From Astropecten irregularis (Eukaryota > Echinodermata > Asteroidea > Paxillosida > Astropectinidae), in NCBI GenBank assembly GCA_963971285.1, contig OZ020256.1:8930541-8994540 (forward strand): a stretch of 64,000 bases of DNA. The letters are read 5' to 3'. A program made the translations under genes and the position numbers. The notes under the pieces were generated by a model. The model worked only from the letters and a program-made list of their open reading frames with translations. It made no database searches and was not told the DNA's origin. Shown here piece after piece: positions 53,477 to 64,000 of the stretch; the first letter of the stretch is position 1; every line of letters begins with the position of its first letter.

Positions 53477-55582
53477 CTGGATAAACAAAACAGGCAAAAA
53501 GAAACCTTATAATTATGTACATATTCATTTATGTGGGGAAATTGTCCATCATCCATTTCTTATGAAAAACATCTGCAGACTGTCATTCTTCCTAAAGATG
53601 AAGGTGTTTTTCTCTGACTGAGTTTTTTTTTCAACAGTGAAGATCACTTAACATAATGAACTAGAACGGCGAAGCTGTCATGGCTCGCGGCAGCCTTAAC
53701 ATGATAGCAAATTAAAATAAACATATACAGACCTGCAAACCTTGAGAATTCGAAATGTGTATTTTTCATCCAAAATGTGCATTTTTCATCCAAAATGTGT
53801 ATTTTTTAGAACAAACAGGAAAGATGAGCTTGCTTGAATTTTCATGTGGCTATGCACCACTTGAACTTGCATATAAAATATTGATGATGGATTTGCACAT
53901 TATAGTTTCCAGCTATTGCTCAAGGCAGTTTCTGTCATGCATTTACACAGCTAGAAGTCTGTTGACCCAACTCCATAGTTGACATAAGGTACACGCCATA
54001 TATATACTACCGGTAGTTTTTGTCCGGTGACATGCAAAATGTGATGTCATTTTTCTACATGTTTCATGTCTTTACAACGACAGTGAAATAGTCGGACGAT
54101 TGAAATGGCAGATTGTGCTGGACCACGTAGTCTGTCCAGTTCCAGGTCAACTAGGTCCATAACCAACTTGGTCTGTGACCAACTCGGTCCGAGGCCAACT
54201 CGGTCTGAGACCAACTCGGTCCATAACCAACTCGGTCCATGACCAACTCGGTCCCTATAGGAAAATTGTATGCAAAACGAGTACATAGTCTCGCGAATTG
54301 AGTGAATATCTCTCTAAAAGAAATGGCGGTGTATGGACTGTAGGGATGTCACATTCCCCCCCCCCCAAATCATTTTCTCATAAATATCAGTAAGTAAGAC
54401 AAAATTAATTTTAAGTATAGTCCACAGTACAATAAAAATAATTCATTTCTCCACGGTTTCAGCCACAAGCAAAACATAACTGTTAGATAACATTAAATAA
54501 CATTCATGCAAGTGCATGTAATATTAAAACTGAGCACTGCAAACTGCTCATCAACAAAAATGATGAACTTAATTTTCTTTATGGTTTAAGCCGAATAGGA
54601 GTGAAATTTCAGGCCCTTCTAACTCTGTAAATTTGAATTAATTAATACAAGTAAAAGAAAAACAACTGAATTTTATCCAAAAATGAAACCAATTATATTA
54701 AGGTAAGAACACTGGTTCGAATCGCGCTCCAGTCAATTGCAATTTTTTATTAGCATACAAAATTGTAGTCTAAACTCTTTTGCCACTGTCTGATGTGTGT
54801 AGCCTTTCTAGCGTGCCACACCTAGCCCAGTGGCCCTGTCATTGCCACGCACGGTGCCGGTTACATAGTCCATGCCCAAGGCATTGTTGCGCACTTAGTC
54901 TAGAGTGCTAGACGTTGTTCTCGTTAGACGTGCAATAACCCGCCACCACGAGAGGGCGTATCATTCCAAGCCGCGAGTCACACACAACTTGACTTCAGTA
55001 ACAACTTCACAATAGCCAGGTACCAGAAGCTATAGCTACCTTCTGTTACTGGGCAAGAGTAAAACACGGCCATGACTGACTTCTTTGTCACTGTCATAAC
55101 CATCATCATATATCTCTCTCTCTATTTGACATTCAGTAAAAGTATGAATATAGGGGCTATGTGTTGCTAGGAAGATTTTGCTGCAAATTGATAGACAGTA
55201 CAGCCCCATACAAATTCCCCCAAGCTGACTGTTCGGTCATTTTCCAGCAGTTTATGCATACAGTAATTTTAAAGTTGGCGCTGTAATTGCAGAACAGGTG
55301 TAAACAGTGTAGTGCTACACAAAACATGTACCGATTTAGAATGGATCATATCGAGCATACATATACAATTATACATGTGTACATTTCATCAGCTGCATGT
55401 ACATACATGTACATGGAGGAAGGAAAGTGGTACAAGGATGTGTAAATGTACAGTACATGTACATGTCTTACATGCATACTGCACTTGTTTGCACTAAAAT
55501 AATTCATTTTATCATGTTAATGATCAAATGCTTTATACTCAGCGGGTGGGCTAGTTTAGTGTCTCCTTGATGAGAAGACAAG
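53477..55582. other. Upstream AASDH intron or spacer, repeats only
   Basis: No AMP-binding exon recognised. At 53750-53806 a 20-bp unit ('aaaatgtgtatttttcatcc') repeats nearly three times. 54160-54255 is a 16-17 bp tandem array (listed). 54350-54365 is a C run. A SINE box-B fragment is at 54715. The rest is plain AT-rich DNA. Confidence 0.5.
54160..54256. repeat. 16-17 bp tandem repeat 'accaactcggtccatg'
   Basis: Six consecutive diverged units (accaacttggtctgtg, accaactcggtccgagg, ccaactcggtctgag, accaactcggtccata, accaactcggtccatg, accaactcggtccc). Confidence 0.85.
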
Positions 55583-55587
55583 CTGCT
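55583..55587. repeat. BEL target-site duplication (left), CTGCT
   Basis: CTGCT lies immediately before the 5' LTR and again after the 3' LTR (63175-63179). Five bases is the usual duplication for BEL/Pao integration. Confidence 0.85.
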
Positions 55588-56430
55588 TGTTATGCCTTCC
55601 AGGCTCTGCATTTCTGTTTGGCGCCCTCTCGTGTTCATTCTTAACCATGTCAGTTACTCAGTTCCAGAACATTCCGTCAGACATTTTGTCTGTTGCTGTT
55701 TCGTTATATCTTACATTCGATTCATTCCTTCTTACATGCCCTTGACAAGGAACAAACTGTAAGTCCTTATTCTCTGTTATTCTGTTTATATAATTATACT
55801 GATCTGGTACTTATTTAAGGCTCCTTTGACAGTTATATTAACGTTTTCTTGGGTTGTGTATTTTGCACATGGGCATATCATATTACATGTGTAGCATACT
55901 TGTGTAGTATTTCGTCAGCCTCTTCTATTGTGTTTATATAAGGGAGTTTGGGGGACATCTGTATATTTATATATCATTGTTTGGGATATATCAGACCCTT
56001 ATTTCATGTAGATTATTGGGGAAGTATTTATGACTTTATGGATTCTTGTAAGGCCTCTCCTAGACTCGCCTAGTCCTTTGGACTCTCACATTGCTCACCT
56101 TATTTGGGGAAAACTCATGACTTTATTGTGGTTATTTTTATTGCCAGTTGGGTTCTTATGTGCTCGTGTGTTTACTATTCTTGGTCGGGGCTATCCAGTA
56201 ATTATTCCAGGGTTTCCTTCACGTTATTTTATACTTCACGCTTATTTAATGTACGTGTACTTGTAGTAACATTTGTAACTCAAAATGTGCTACCTCTTTG
56301 TTTGTTTACAGTTTTACACTGCTTCTAATAAAACGTCAGACAGCATCATCAGATATGTTTCCGGCTCCTCAATTGGAGGAGTGTTTAACCGCTGCATAGC
56401 TGCATCGTTACATGCAGTGAGGGCAGAAGA
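55588..56430 (+). repeat. BEL/Pao 5' LTR (843 bp)
   Basis: Begins TGTTATGCCTTCC and ends GGGCAGAAGA. It is identical in length to the 3' LTR, and I count about seven single-base differences between them. Inside are 'tatataat', 'tttatataaggg' and near the 3' part AATAAA (56328), consistent with promoter and poly(A) roles. The end is AGA and not the canonical CA, but the boundary is fixed by the flanking CTGCT repeats and the point where the two copies diverge. Confidence 0.93.
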
Positions 56431-56488
56431 GTAAAAAGTTTACCTGCACACTTCAAGAGCATTTTCTTCATCGCATCGCTACACTACG

Positions 56489-58043
56489 ATGTCTGTACCG
56501 GGATCAGGTGTTCCCTCAAATCTGGAGGTGCGTTCAGAGTGCGCACCCTCTTCTTCTTCACGACGCTCAACCGGGTCCAACGTCAGCTTAGCTGCAGCAG
56601 AGGCACGTGCTAAAGCAGAAGCCGCACGCACAAGAGCTGACTACGCCAGGCGCCAAATCTAGATGAGGGTGGAACGTGCACGACTTGATGCAATGCTGAC
56701 CGCCTTGCACGAAGAGGGTGAAGCTGAATCTGCATTGGCTGCTGCTAAGACGCTGAAAGCGGCTGCGGATATGGAGACGGACAAAGACAGAGTGAGCCTC
56801 AAGAGTCCCCCTGCATCACCAGCTTCCCCTACACAACGCACAGAGGAGTACGTGAAGACACACTTCGATCCTGAACGAGATCACACTGTTCCTGATTCCA
56901 ATCAAAGGGATTTCCCCATTGACACTGGACACCAGCAAAACATTGCTGTGCCTCCACCTCAAATCCCTTCACACCCTCGGCCGACCATGAATCTTCCCTA
57001 CTACTATCGCCCACCGCCTCCGGCTGCGATCCCAAGATTCCCAACCGGGCTTTCTCGTTATCCTACTCCAGCCTGCACTAACGGGATCATCCCTAGTCCC
57101 GGTGGTGACAACAGCAGACTACATTCTACTGGCCACGCAGACATTTCCGCTCTTGCATCCCACCGTCGTGATCTCCTCACTGCCGGATTGAAGGCTTTCG
57201 ACAGCCGACCAGAGAACTACCGATCTTGGAAAGCCAGCTTCCAGAACGTTCTTCAGGGTCTTGACGTGAAACCCAGCGAAGAACTTGATCTGCGTACCAG
57301 ATGGCTGTCCGGAGAGTCCCTCCAGCACGCCCTACGAATCAGAGGAGTCTACATGCAAGACCCAAGCACCGGCCTGACCAGAGTATGGGAAAGACTGGAC
57401 AGGAAATACGGTTCCCCAGAAGCAGTTGAGGTTTCTCTCTTCACACGCTTAGAGCAGTTTCCGAAGATAGGAAACAAGGATCATGCCAAATTGCAGGAGC
57501 TTGCAGACCTTCTCACAGAAGTCAACGCGGCAAAGTTCGAGGGTAACCTACCAGGCCTTAGCTTCTTGGACACCGCCAGAGGCACTAACCCAATAGTTGA
57601 GAAGCTGCCTCACCATCTCCAAGAGAAGTGGATCACCCAGGGCTCCACGTACAAGAGGGCCCGTGGTGTGCCGTTTCCCCCCTTCCCATTCTTCGTCGAC
57701 TTTGTATATTCCCAGGCGGAGATGAGGAACAACCCCAGCTTTGCGTTGCAGACATCCACATCAGGTGAGAAGTCTTCAAACAGATTCACGCCGAAGACAA
57801 TCTCAGTCCACAAGACGGGGGTGAACAACCCTACAACTCCATCATCTGACTCCAATCGACGCCTCAATCCAGACAAGCAATGCCCTCTCCCCACCCACTT
57901 AGAAAGTGCCGTGGATTCCGAGGAAAGCCACTGGAGGAGAGGAAGATCTTTCTAAGAGAACACACCATTTGCTTCAGATGCTGCGCATCTACTTCCCACC
58001 TTGCCAATGAGTGCAAGGCCAGCATCCGATGTACCGATGTACC
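56489..58043 (+). pseudogene. BEL/Pao gag region (broken)
   Basis: The coding start is best placed at ATG 56489: it is in frame with the long frame that follows and gives an Ala/Arg-rich N-terminus (LAAAEARAKAEAARTRADYARRQI). An in-frame TAG sits at 56660-62. The frame continues through a Pro-rich part and the capsid-like region (FDSRPENYRSWKASFQNVL; LRTRWLSGESLQHAL; VWERLDRKYGSPEAVE). Near 57886 ('ctccccaccc') the frame shifts by one lost base into KCRGFRGKPLEERKIFLRE..CFRCC, a Cys-rich zinc-binding segment. At 58028-58043 an exact 8-bp tandem duplication (GATGTACC) shifts it again. Not translatable as it stands. Confidence 0.92.
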
Positions 58044-60485
58044 GAGTGCCAGAGTGACCGCCATGTTTCCGCCCTCCACATCGGCCCACCTCCTTGGGTA
58101 GACAAGGCCCCTTCATCTGCGGAAAGCCATGGCGGGGAGCAAGCCTGTACAGAACCTCCTGTCACCATCACCAAATGCACAGAGATTTGTGGAGATGCTG
58201 CCTTGGGAAAATCATGTTCCAAGATATGTCTCACCATGGTGTATCCGGAGGCAGAACCTTAGAACTCGATGAAGGTGTACGTGGTGTTAGACGACCAGAG
58301 CAATCATTCACTCGCTAGAACCACCTTCTTCGACAAGTTCAATATCCGTGGAGACACGTTCCCCTACACACTCCGTACATGCTCAGGCACAACGACTGCT
58401 CACGGAAGACGAGCCATTGGTTTCAAGATAGAATCCATCGATGGTGAAGTCCAGCTGACCTTGCCACCCCTCATCGAGTGCGACTCCATGCCGAACAACC
58501 GTGAGGAGATTCCGAGTCCAGAGGCAGCAAGTCACTATCCTCACCTAAAATCCATCGCCCACAAGATCCCATCGCTGGATGCTTCCGTCGATATACTGCT
58601 GCTGCTGGGCAGAGATATCATTCAGCTTCATAAGGTTCGAGACCAGCGCAACGGACCCCACAACGCACCCTATGCTCAACGCACAGACTTGGGCTGGGTC
58701 ATAGTCGGTGATGTTTGCCTTGCAGGAGCTCACACGCCTGCCGTCAATGCTTTCAACACCAACATCCTTCACAATGGCCGACCCAGTATCCTGACGCCAT
58801 GTGAAAACAGGATCCAGGTAAAGGAACCATTCTCGTCGAACATGACGAAGCATACCTCTGAGAAGACACCTGACATCAGCTCTGACGTCTTCAAAGAATC
58901 TTCTGAAGACTACAAGAGGGCAGCATCTGTTGAAGATGAGATCTTCCTCTCCATCATGGACCAAGAGTATGCCAAAGATGAAGCCAACAGTTGGGTGGCC
59001 CCACTTCCCTTTCGCTCTCCTCGACGACGTCTACCCGACAACAGACAACAAGTCCTGAACCGCCTCATGTCTCTCCGTCGTACCCTCCTCAAGAAACCTG
59101 AGATGAGGGACCACTACATCGACTTCATGAAGAAGATCTTCGAAAATGGTCATGCGGAATTAGCTCCCCCACTCCGACCAGAACAGGAGCATTGGTATCT
59201 ACCAAGTTTCGGAGTTTACCATCCCCAGAAGCCAGGACAAATCAGGGTCGTGTTTGATTCCAGCTCTCAGTACGATGACACCTCCCTAAATCAAGTCCTA
59301 CTCAGGGGCCCAGACTTGAACAACACCTTGCTCGGCATCCTCTTCCGCTTCAGAGCTGAACACATAGCCATCATGGCTGATATCCAGCAAATGTTCCACA
59401 GCTTTCTGGTCAAGGACGAGCATCGTGACTACCTTCGCTTTCTGTGGTTCAAGGACCACGATCTCAACGGAGAAGTCATCGACCTCCACATGAGGGTCCA
59501 TGTGTTTGGCAACTGTCCGTCACCAGCCGTAGCAATCTATGGGCTCAAGAGGTCCGCTGCTGAGGGAGCAGAAGAATTTGGAGATGATGCAAGACTCTTC
59601 GTCGACCGTCACTTCTACGTCGACGATGGCCTCAAGTCATTTGCCACCATCAGTGAAGCCGTCAACGTGCTTGGGAGGGCACAAGATATGCTGGCACAGT
59701 CCAATCTCCGTCTCCACAAGATTTCATCCAACAGCCCCGATGTCATGAAGGCTTTCCCTAGTGAAGACCTCGCAAAGGGACTTCAGGACCTCAATCTTGG
59801 AAAGGACACCCCTCCATTGCAGCGAAGCTTAGGCCTGCAATGGGACTTGTCTGCAGATGTCTTCAAGTTTCACGTGGCAGCCAGCGACAAGCCATTCACT
59901 AGACGTGGGGTATTATCTACCATCAACAGCTTGTTCGATCCTCTCGGATTTGCCGCACCGGTATGCATCCAGGGTCGTTCCATTCTCCGAGAACTTAACC
60001 GTGATGCCTGTGACTGGGATGCACCACTTCCTGACGAGAAGTATGGAGAATGGAAGAAATGGAAAGATTCCCTTTGTGATCTTCACGAACTGCAGATCCC
60101 GAGGATGTACACCTCCATCCCTCTGTCACAATCCCAGAAGCGAGAGCTGTTCATCTTCTCCGATGCATCAATGAAAGCAATCGGTGCTGTTGCTTACCTG
60201 AGGGTCACAGATGCTGACGGACATCCTGAAGTGGGATTTATCTGTGGCAAAGCAAAGCTTGCTCCGAAACCTGAACCTACCATCCCTCGTCTGGAACTTG
60301 GAGCCGCAGTGATGGCCGTAGAGATGGCGGAGGTAATCCAAGATGACCTGGACGTGCACCTCGATGCGGTCAAGTTCTTCACCGACAGTAAGGTGGTGCT
60401 TGGTTATATCACCAATGAGTCAAGACGATTCTACGTGTACGTCCACAACCGGGTGCGCCGCATTAAACGCTCTATGGAACCAACT
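58044..60485 (+). pseudogene. BEL/Pao pol: protease, reverse transcriptase, RNase H
   Basis: In one frame from 58044, but with an amber codon at 58260-62. Then protease (VYVVLDDQSNHSLA; the DDQS active-site motif of BEL), a DILLLLGRDI segment and DLGWVIVGDV. Reverse transcriptase follows: QIRVVFDSSSQ, IMADIQQMFHSFLV (first Asp), then FYVDDGLKS (YVDD box, about 59616). RNase H has FIFSDASMKAIGAVAY and PRLELGAAV, then FFTDSKVVLGYI. All catalytic residues I can identify are present, so the damage is limited to the breaks. Amber TAG at 60486-88 separates this from the integrase part. Confidence 0.95.
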
Positions 60486-60488
60486 TAG

Positions 60489-62240
60489 TGGAACTACGTG
60501 GCAACGGATCAAAATCCTGCTGATCACGCAACCAGGGCACTCCCAGCAAGTTCCTTACCTTCTTCATCGTGGCTGAGCGGACCTGCATTCCTCCATGATG
60601 CAAGGTACCACAACCAAGAGCAGACCTTCAATCTGATGGATCCTGAAGGAGATGCAGAAGTGAGACCACTGGTGACTACTTGTGCCACAACTCTGGTTGA
60701 TGCAGGTCTTGGGAGCGGACGCTTTGAAAGCTTCTCATCTTGGAAGTCTCTTCTCCATGCAGTTTCCAGGCTCTCGCACATCGCTCACTCCTTCCTTCAA
60801 GCTTCCGAAGGAAGTGCTTGTCATGGATGGCACCTGTGTAAGGAGCATCTCAAGCCAGAACAGCTCGACCAAGCCAAGGCAACAATTCTCCATGCTGTCC
60901 AGATGGACGTCTACACAGATGAGATAACATGCCTCAAAGATGGTCGACCGGTTTCCAGAACCAGCCCACTCAACAAACTCCACCCCTTTCTTGACAAGAG
61001 CAATCTACTCAGGGTTGGAGGCAGGCTGAAGAAAGGTGAACTTACATCTGATGAGGCTCATCCAGCAGTCATCCCAGGAAGATGTCACGTCGCTACGCTT
61101 CTCATCAGGCACTTCCATTCACAAGTACGCCATCAGGGCAGACACTTGACTGAAGGTGCTGTGAGAGCTGCTGGTTTCTGGATCCTTGGAGGCAAGCGAG
61201 CAGTCAGTAGTGTTATCTACCATTGCGTCACCTGTCGTAAACTTCGAGGCAGACAACAAGAGCAGATCATGGCAGACTTACATGCAGACCGCCTCAGCAC
61301 AGACCCCCCCTTCACTTACGTGGGTTTAGACGTGTTCGGCCCGTGGTCTGTCACCGCCCGCAAAACACGAGGAGGTCAAGCTAGCAACAAGCGATGGGCT
61401 GTCATCTTCACATGCATGGCTACACGCGCAGTGCATATCGAAGTGATCGAGTCGATGGACACCTCGAGCTTCATGAATTCCCTCAGACGCTTCTTTGCCT
61501 TGAGAGGTCCTGCTAAGCTGCTGAGGTCCGACTGTGGCACCAACTTAGTGGGCTCCTGCAAGGAGCTCGGCATCAACTCCTCTGGACGTCAGAAGCAGGT
61601 TGAACACTTTCTTGCTGACAACGAATGTACCTGGCAGTTCAACCCTCATTCACACATGGGCGGAAGCTGGGAAAGGATGATCGGTATTGCTCGCCGCATT
61701 CTCGATGCCATGCTACTCCAGTTGGGGTCAGGCGCGCTGACTCACGAAGTGCTGACAACGTTCATGGCTGAGGTGACTGCCATCATGAACGCAAGACCAC
61801 TCTCCCCCGTCTCTACGGATCCTGACGACCCGCTCATCCTCACCCCAGCGACACTTCTCACGCAGAAGGTTGGTGCACCCTCCATCCCTCCTGACGAGTT
61901 CGACGATAAGGATCTCCTTCACGGCCAGTGGCGGCGCGTTCAGAGATTGGCTGACATGTTCTGGGCGAAGTGGAAGCGAGAGTACATCAGCAATCTCCAA
62001 GCACGCAGGAAGTGGAAGACGGAGAAACCAAACCTCCAAGAAGGAGATGTCGTCCTCATGAAAGACGCTCAAGCCAAGAGGAACGACTGGCCCATGGGTT
62101 TGATCACCAAGAGCTTTCCCAGCGAAGATGGCAAAGTCAGGAAGATCGAGGTGAAGATCATCAGAGACGGAGAACAGAGACTGTTCTTGAGACCTATCAC
62201 CCAAGTTGTTCTCTTGCTTGCTAAAGACTCTAACAAGTAG
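60489..62240 (+). pseudogene. BEL/Pao pol: integrase region
   Basis: Same reading frame as the RT part, just after the amber codon at 60486-88; stop TAG at 62238-40. It starts in the RNase H/integrase linker (QNPADHATRA), then the HHCC zinc finger (HFHSQVRHQGRH, CVTCRKLRG) and the DDE core (YVGLDVFGPW; LRSDCGTNLVG; GGSWERMIGIAR): all three acidic residues are present. The C-terminus ends VKIIRDGEQRLFLRPITQVVLL, which is typical for BEL. It could only be made as part of the polyprotein. Confidence 0.95.
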
Positions 62241-62317
62241 TTAGTTCCAGTTGCATAAGATTCCTACTCTGTGGCGTACTTATTATCATTCTTTTTTTAG
62301 ATTTGGCATCTTAGAGA

Positions 62318-62331
62318 CGCCAGACGGGGAG
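62318..62331 (+). other. BEL polypurine tract
   Basis: 'ccagacggggag' directly before the TG of the 3' LTR (62332). A short purine run here primes plus-strand synthesis in LTR elements. I saw no convincing tRNA primer-binding site after the 5' LTR (56431: gtaaaaagtttacc). Confidence 0.6.
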
Positions 62332-63174
62332 TGTTATGCCTTCCAGGCTCTGCATTTCTGTTTGGCGCCCTCTCGTGTTCATTCTTAACCATGTCAGTTA
62401 CTCAGTTCCAGAACATTCCATCAGACATTTTGTCTGTTGCTGTTTCGTTATATCTTACATTCGATTCATTCCTTCTTACATGCCCTTGACAAGGAACAAA
62501 CTGTAAGTCCTTATTCTCTGTTATTCTGTTTATATAATTATACTGATCTGGTACTTATTTAAGGCTCCTTTGACAGTTATATTAACGTTTTCTTGGGTTG
62601 TGTATTTTGCACATGGGCATATCATATTACATGTGTAGCATACTTGTGTAGTATTTCGTCAGCCTATTCTATTGTGTTTATATAAGGGAGTTTGGGGGAC
62701 ATCTGTGTATTTATATATCATTGTTTGGGATATATCAGACCTTTATTTCATGTAGATTATTGGGGAAGTATTTATGACTTTATGGATTCTTGTAAGGCCT
62801 CTCCTAGACTCGCCTAGTCCTTTGCACTCTCACATTGCTCACCTTATTTGGGGATAACTCATGACTTTATTGTGGTTATTTTTATTGCCAGTTGGGTTCT
62901 TATGTGCTCGTGTGTTTACTATTCTTGGTCGGGGCTATCCAGTAATTATTCCAGGGTTTCCTTCACGTTATTTTATACTTCACGCTTATTTAATGTACGT
63001 GTACTTGTAGTAACATTTGTAACTCAAAATGTGCTACCTCTTTGTTTGTTTACAGTTTTACACTGCTTCTAATAAAACGTCAGACAGCATCATCAGATAT
63101 GTTTCCGGCTACTCAATTGGAGGAGTGTTTAACCGCTGCATAGCTGCATCGTTACATGCAGTGAGGGCAGAAGA
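62332..63174 (+). repeat. BEL/Pao 3' LTR (843 bp)
   Basis: Copy of 55588-56430 with about seven substitutions (for example cattccGtc/Atc, ccttatttc/ctttatttc, ttggac/ttgcac, gaaaac/gataac, ctcctc/ctactc). Followed by CTGCT (63175-79). Confidence 0.94.
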
Positions 63175-63179
63175 CTGCT

Positions 63180-63739
63180 TGATGAATGTGCTTGACACTA
63201 TTAAAATGGATGTGGCGACACTTAATGGATGTGGCTGGGCTATCTTTCTTTGAATTTTGGAAAAAATTTCACTTCAAAATTCCTTGGCTTATTTCGATAA
63301 GGCTTTTCTCCTGATTATCGCTATTCTGGTCATTCTTCTCCGCGGGAGCTGGCTGTTTCTGGATTGCTGTTGGTGCTGGATCGTCTCTTTTCTGATGTCG
63401 TCTTCTGCTGCTAGTTAGTGGTCAATTCTGCTTCTCCACGACCCACTGGAACTTTCTCACCACAGATTCATCTGTCTCACTTCGGAATTTGGAACGGGGC
63501 TCTTCTAATTACGCGAAATTTTCATCTCTTCTTCACCTTCGGAACTCTGGTCTTGCGAACTTTTCATATCTTCTTCACCAATTTGGAACTCTGGTCTTGC
63601 AAACTTTTCATCTCCTCTTCGTCTTCGAACTCTTGTCTTGTGAACCTTCGCAAACTGTTCTTATCATCTTCATCTTCAAAACGTTGGCTCTCGCGACCTC
63701 TGCAATTTTCGGTCAGGGAACATTTGTCTTGCTCTCACC
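63180..63739 (+). other. Sequence right of the BEL insertion; short direct repeats
   Basis: This continues the DNA interrupted by BEL (…gagaagacaagctgct / tgatgaatgtgcttgac…). From 63478 to about 63665 a unit of 42-45 bases ('cttcggaactctggtcttgcgaacttttcatctcttcttcacc') is repeated about four times with drift. No coding evidence. Confidence 0.6.
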
Positions 63740-64000
63740 ATGCTACGGGCCAAGCGAGTAACACATGCACCTGCACGTTTGGCCGACACCTTGCGGCCGC
63801 CACCACCAAAGAAGGCTAGAGTCGCCAATGTTGTCACGACGTCGATCGGTGCGGCCAGTGAGGGTGCTCAGGGTGCGACAACGGCGACGGAGACGGCGAC
63901 GGCAACGTCAGGCCCCGAGAATGCAACAGGTGGTGAGTCGGTCTTGTCGGGTGTGGGGGTCAATTTAGGGGTGGCAGTAGGGCAGCCGGTAGGTGTCGGC
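63740..64000 (+). CDS. Unassigned open frame running off the window
   Basis: ATG at 63740 in a good context (tcaccATGc), open for 87 codons to the edge. The N-terminus is basic (MLRAKRVTHAPARLADTLRPPPPKKARVAN), then an Ala/Thr/Gly/Val-rich low-complexity stretch. The local GC content is higher than its surroundings. It could be the first exon of a gene or the ORF1 of a retroelement; the sequence stops before any domain. Confidence 0.4.
   Translation, partial: MLRAKRVTHAPARLADTLRPPPPKKARVANVVTTSIGAASEGAQGATTATETATATSGPENATGGESVLSGVGVNLGVAVGQPVGVG

Noticed and set aside
56030-56328. Hydrophobic open frames in the BEL LTR (also at 62848)
   Set aside because: They lie wholly inside the LTRs, differ in frame between the two LTR copies and have no start context. 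Chance frames in regulatory DNA.

Overview
The window is animal nuclear DNA. Its genes have introns with GT-AG (once GC-AG) splice sites, the intergenic and intronic DNA is AT-rich, and there is a dense, mixed load of transposable elements: BEL/Pao, Ty3/gypsy, DIRS, Penelope, RTE-like LINE, Helitron-like, hAT, Tc1/mariner-like and TTAA-flanked MITEs. That mixture suggests a marine invertebrate, most likely a deuterostome such as an echinoderm or hemichordate. The species call is inference.

Three host genes are visible. (1) On the + strand, about 6.9-14.5 kb, are the 3' exons of an LMO7/LIMCH1-type gene: a long Glu/Arg/Lys coiled coil followed by a C-terminal LIM domain split over two exons. 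The reading frames join exactly, including across one GC-AG intron. (2) On the - strand, 53.5 kb down to 23.9 kb, are the last seven recognised exons of AASDH (ACSF4/U26-type acyl-CoA synthetase): the end of the adenylation domain, the carrier domain with its GDS motif, and a PQQ-type beta-propeller. They join in frame to 852 codons plus a stop; the 5' AMP-binding exons are not seen here. (3) Nested inside the 9.4-kb last intron of AASDH, on the opposite strand, is a small two-exon gene (30.6-31.9 kb) with a TATA box, a short basic N-terminal module and an in-frame 126-bp minisatellite that makes a Pro/Ser/Ala-rich tail.

Region by region: 0-2.3 kb, head-to-tail Helitron-like units with a 129-bp minisatellite; 2.5-4.5 kb, gypsy integrase and Penelope remnants; 4.5-6.8 kb, several MITE families; 6.9-14.5 kb, the LIM gene with MITE-filled introns; 16.2-17.9 kb, a second Helitron-like pair; 18.7-21.9 kb, a degraded DIRS element with inverted terminal repeats; 22-23.3 kb, palindromic MITEs and a tRNA-like SINE; 23.9-53.5 kb, AASDH with transposon-rich introns; 55.6-63.2 kb, a full-length BEL/Pao retrotransposon with two 843-bp LTRs and a 5-bp target duplication; 63.7-64.0 kb, an open frame running off the window.

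No CRISPR, operon or bacterial features are present. The clearest structural stories are the nested gene in AASDH, a young BEL element that nevertheless carries three amber codons and two frameshifts, the Helitron 3'-end series, and a Penelope ORF cut by a MITE.
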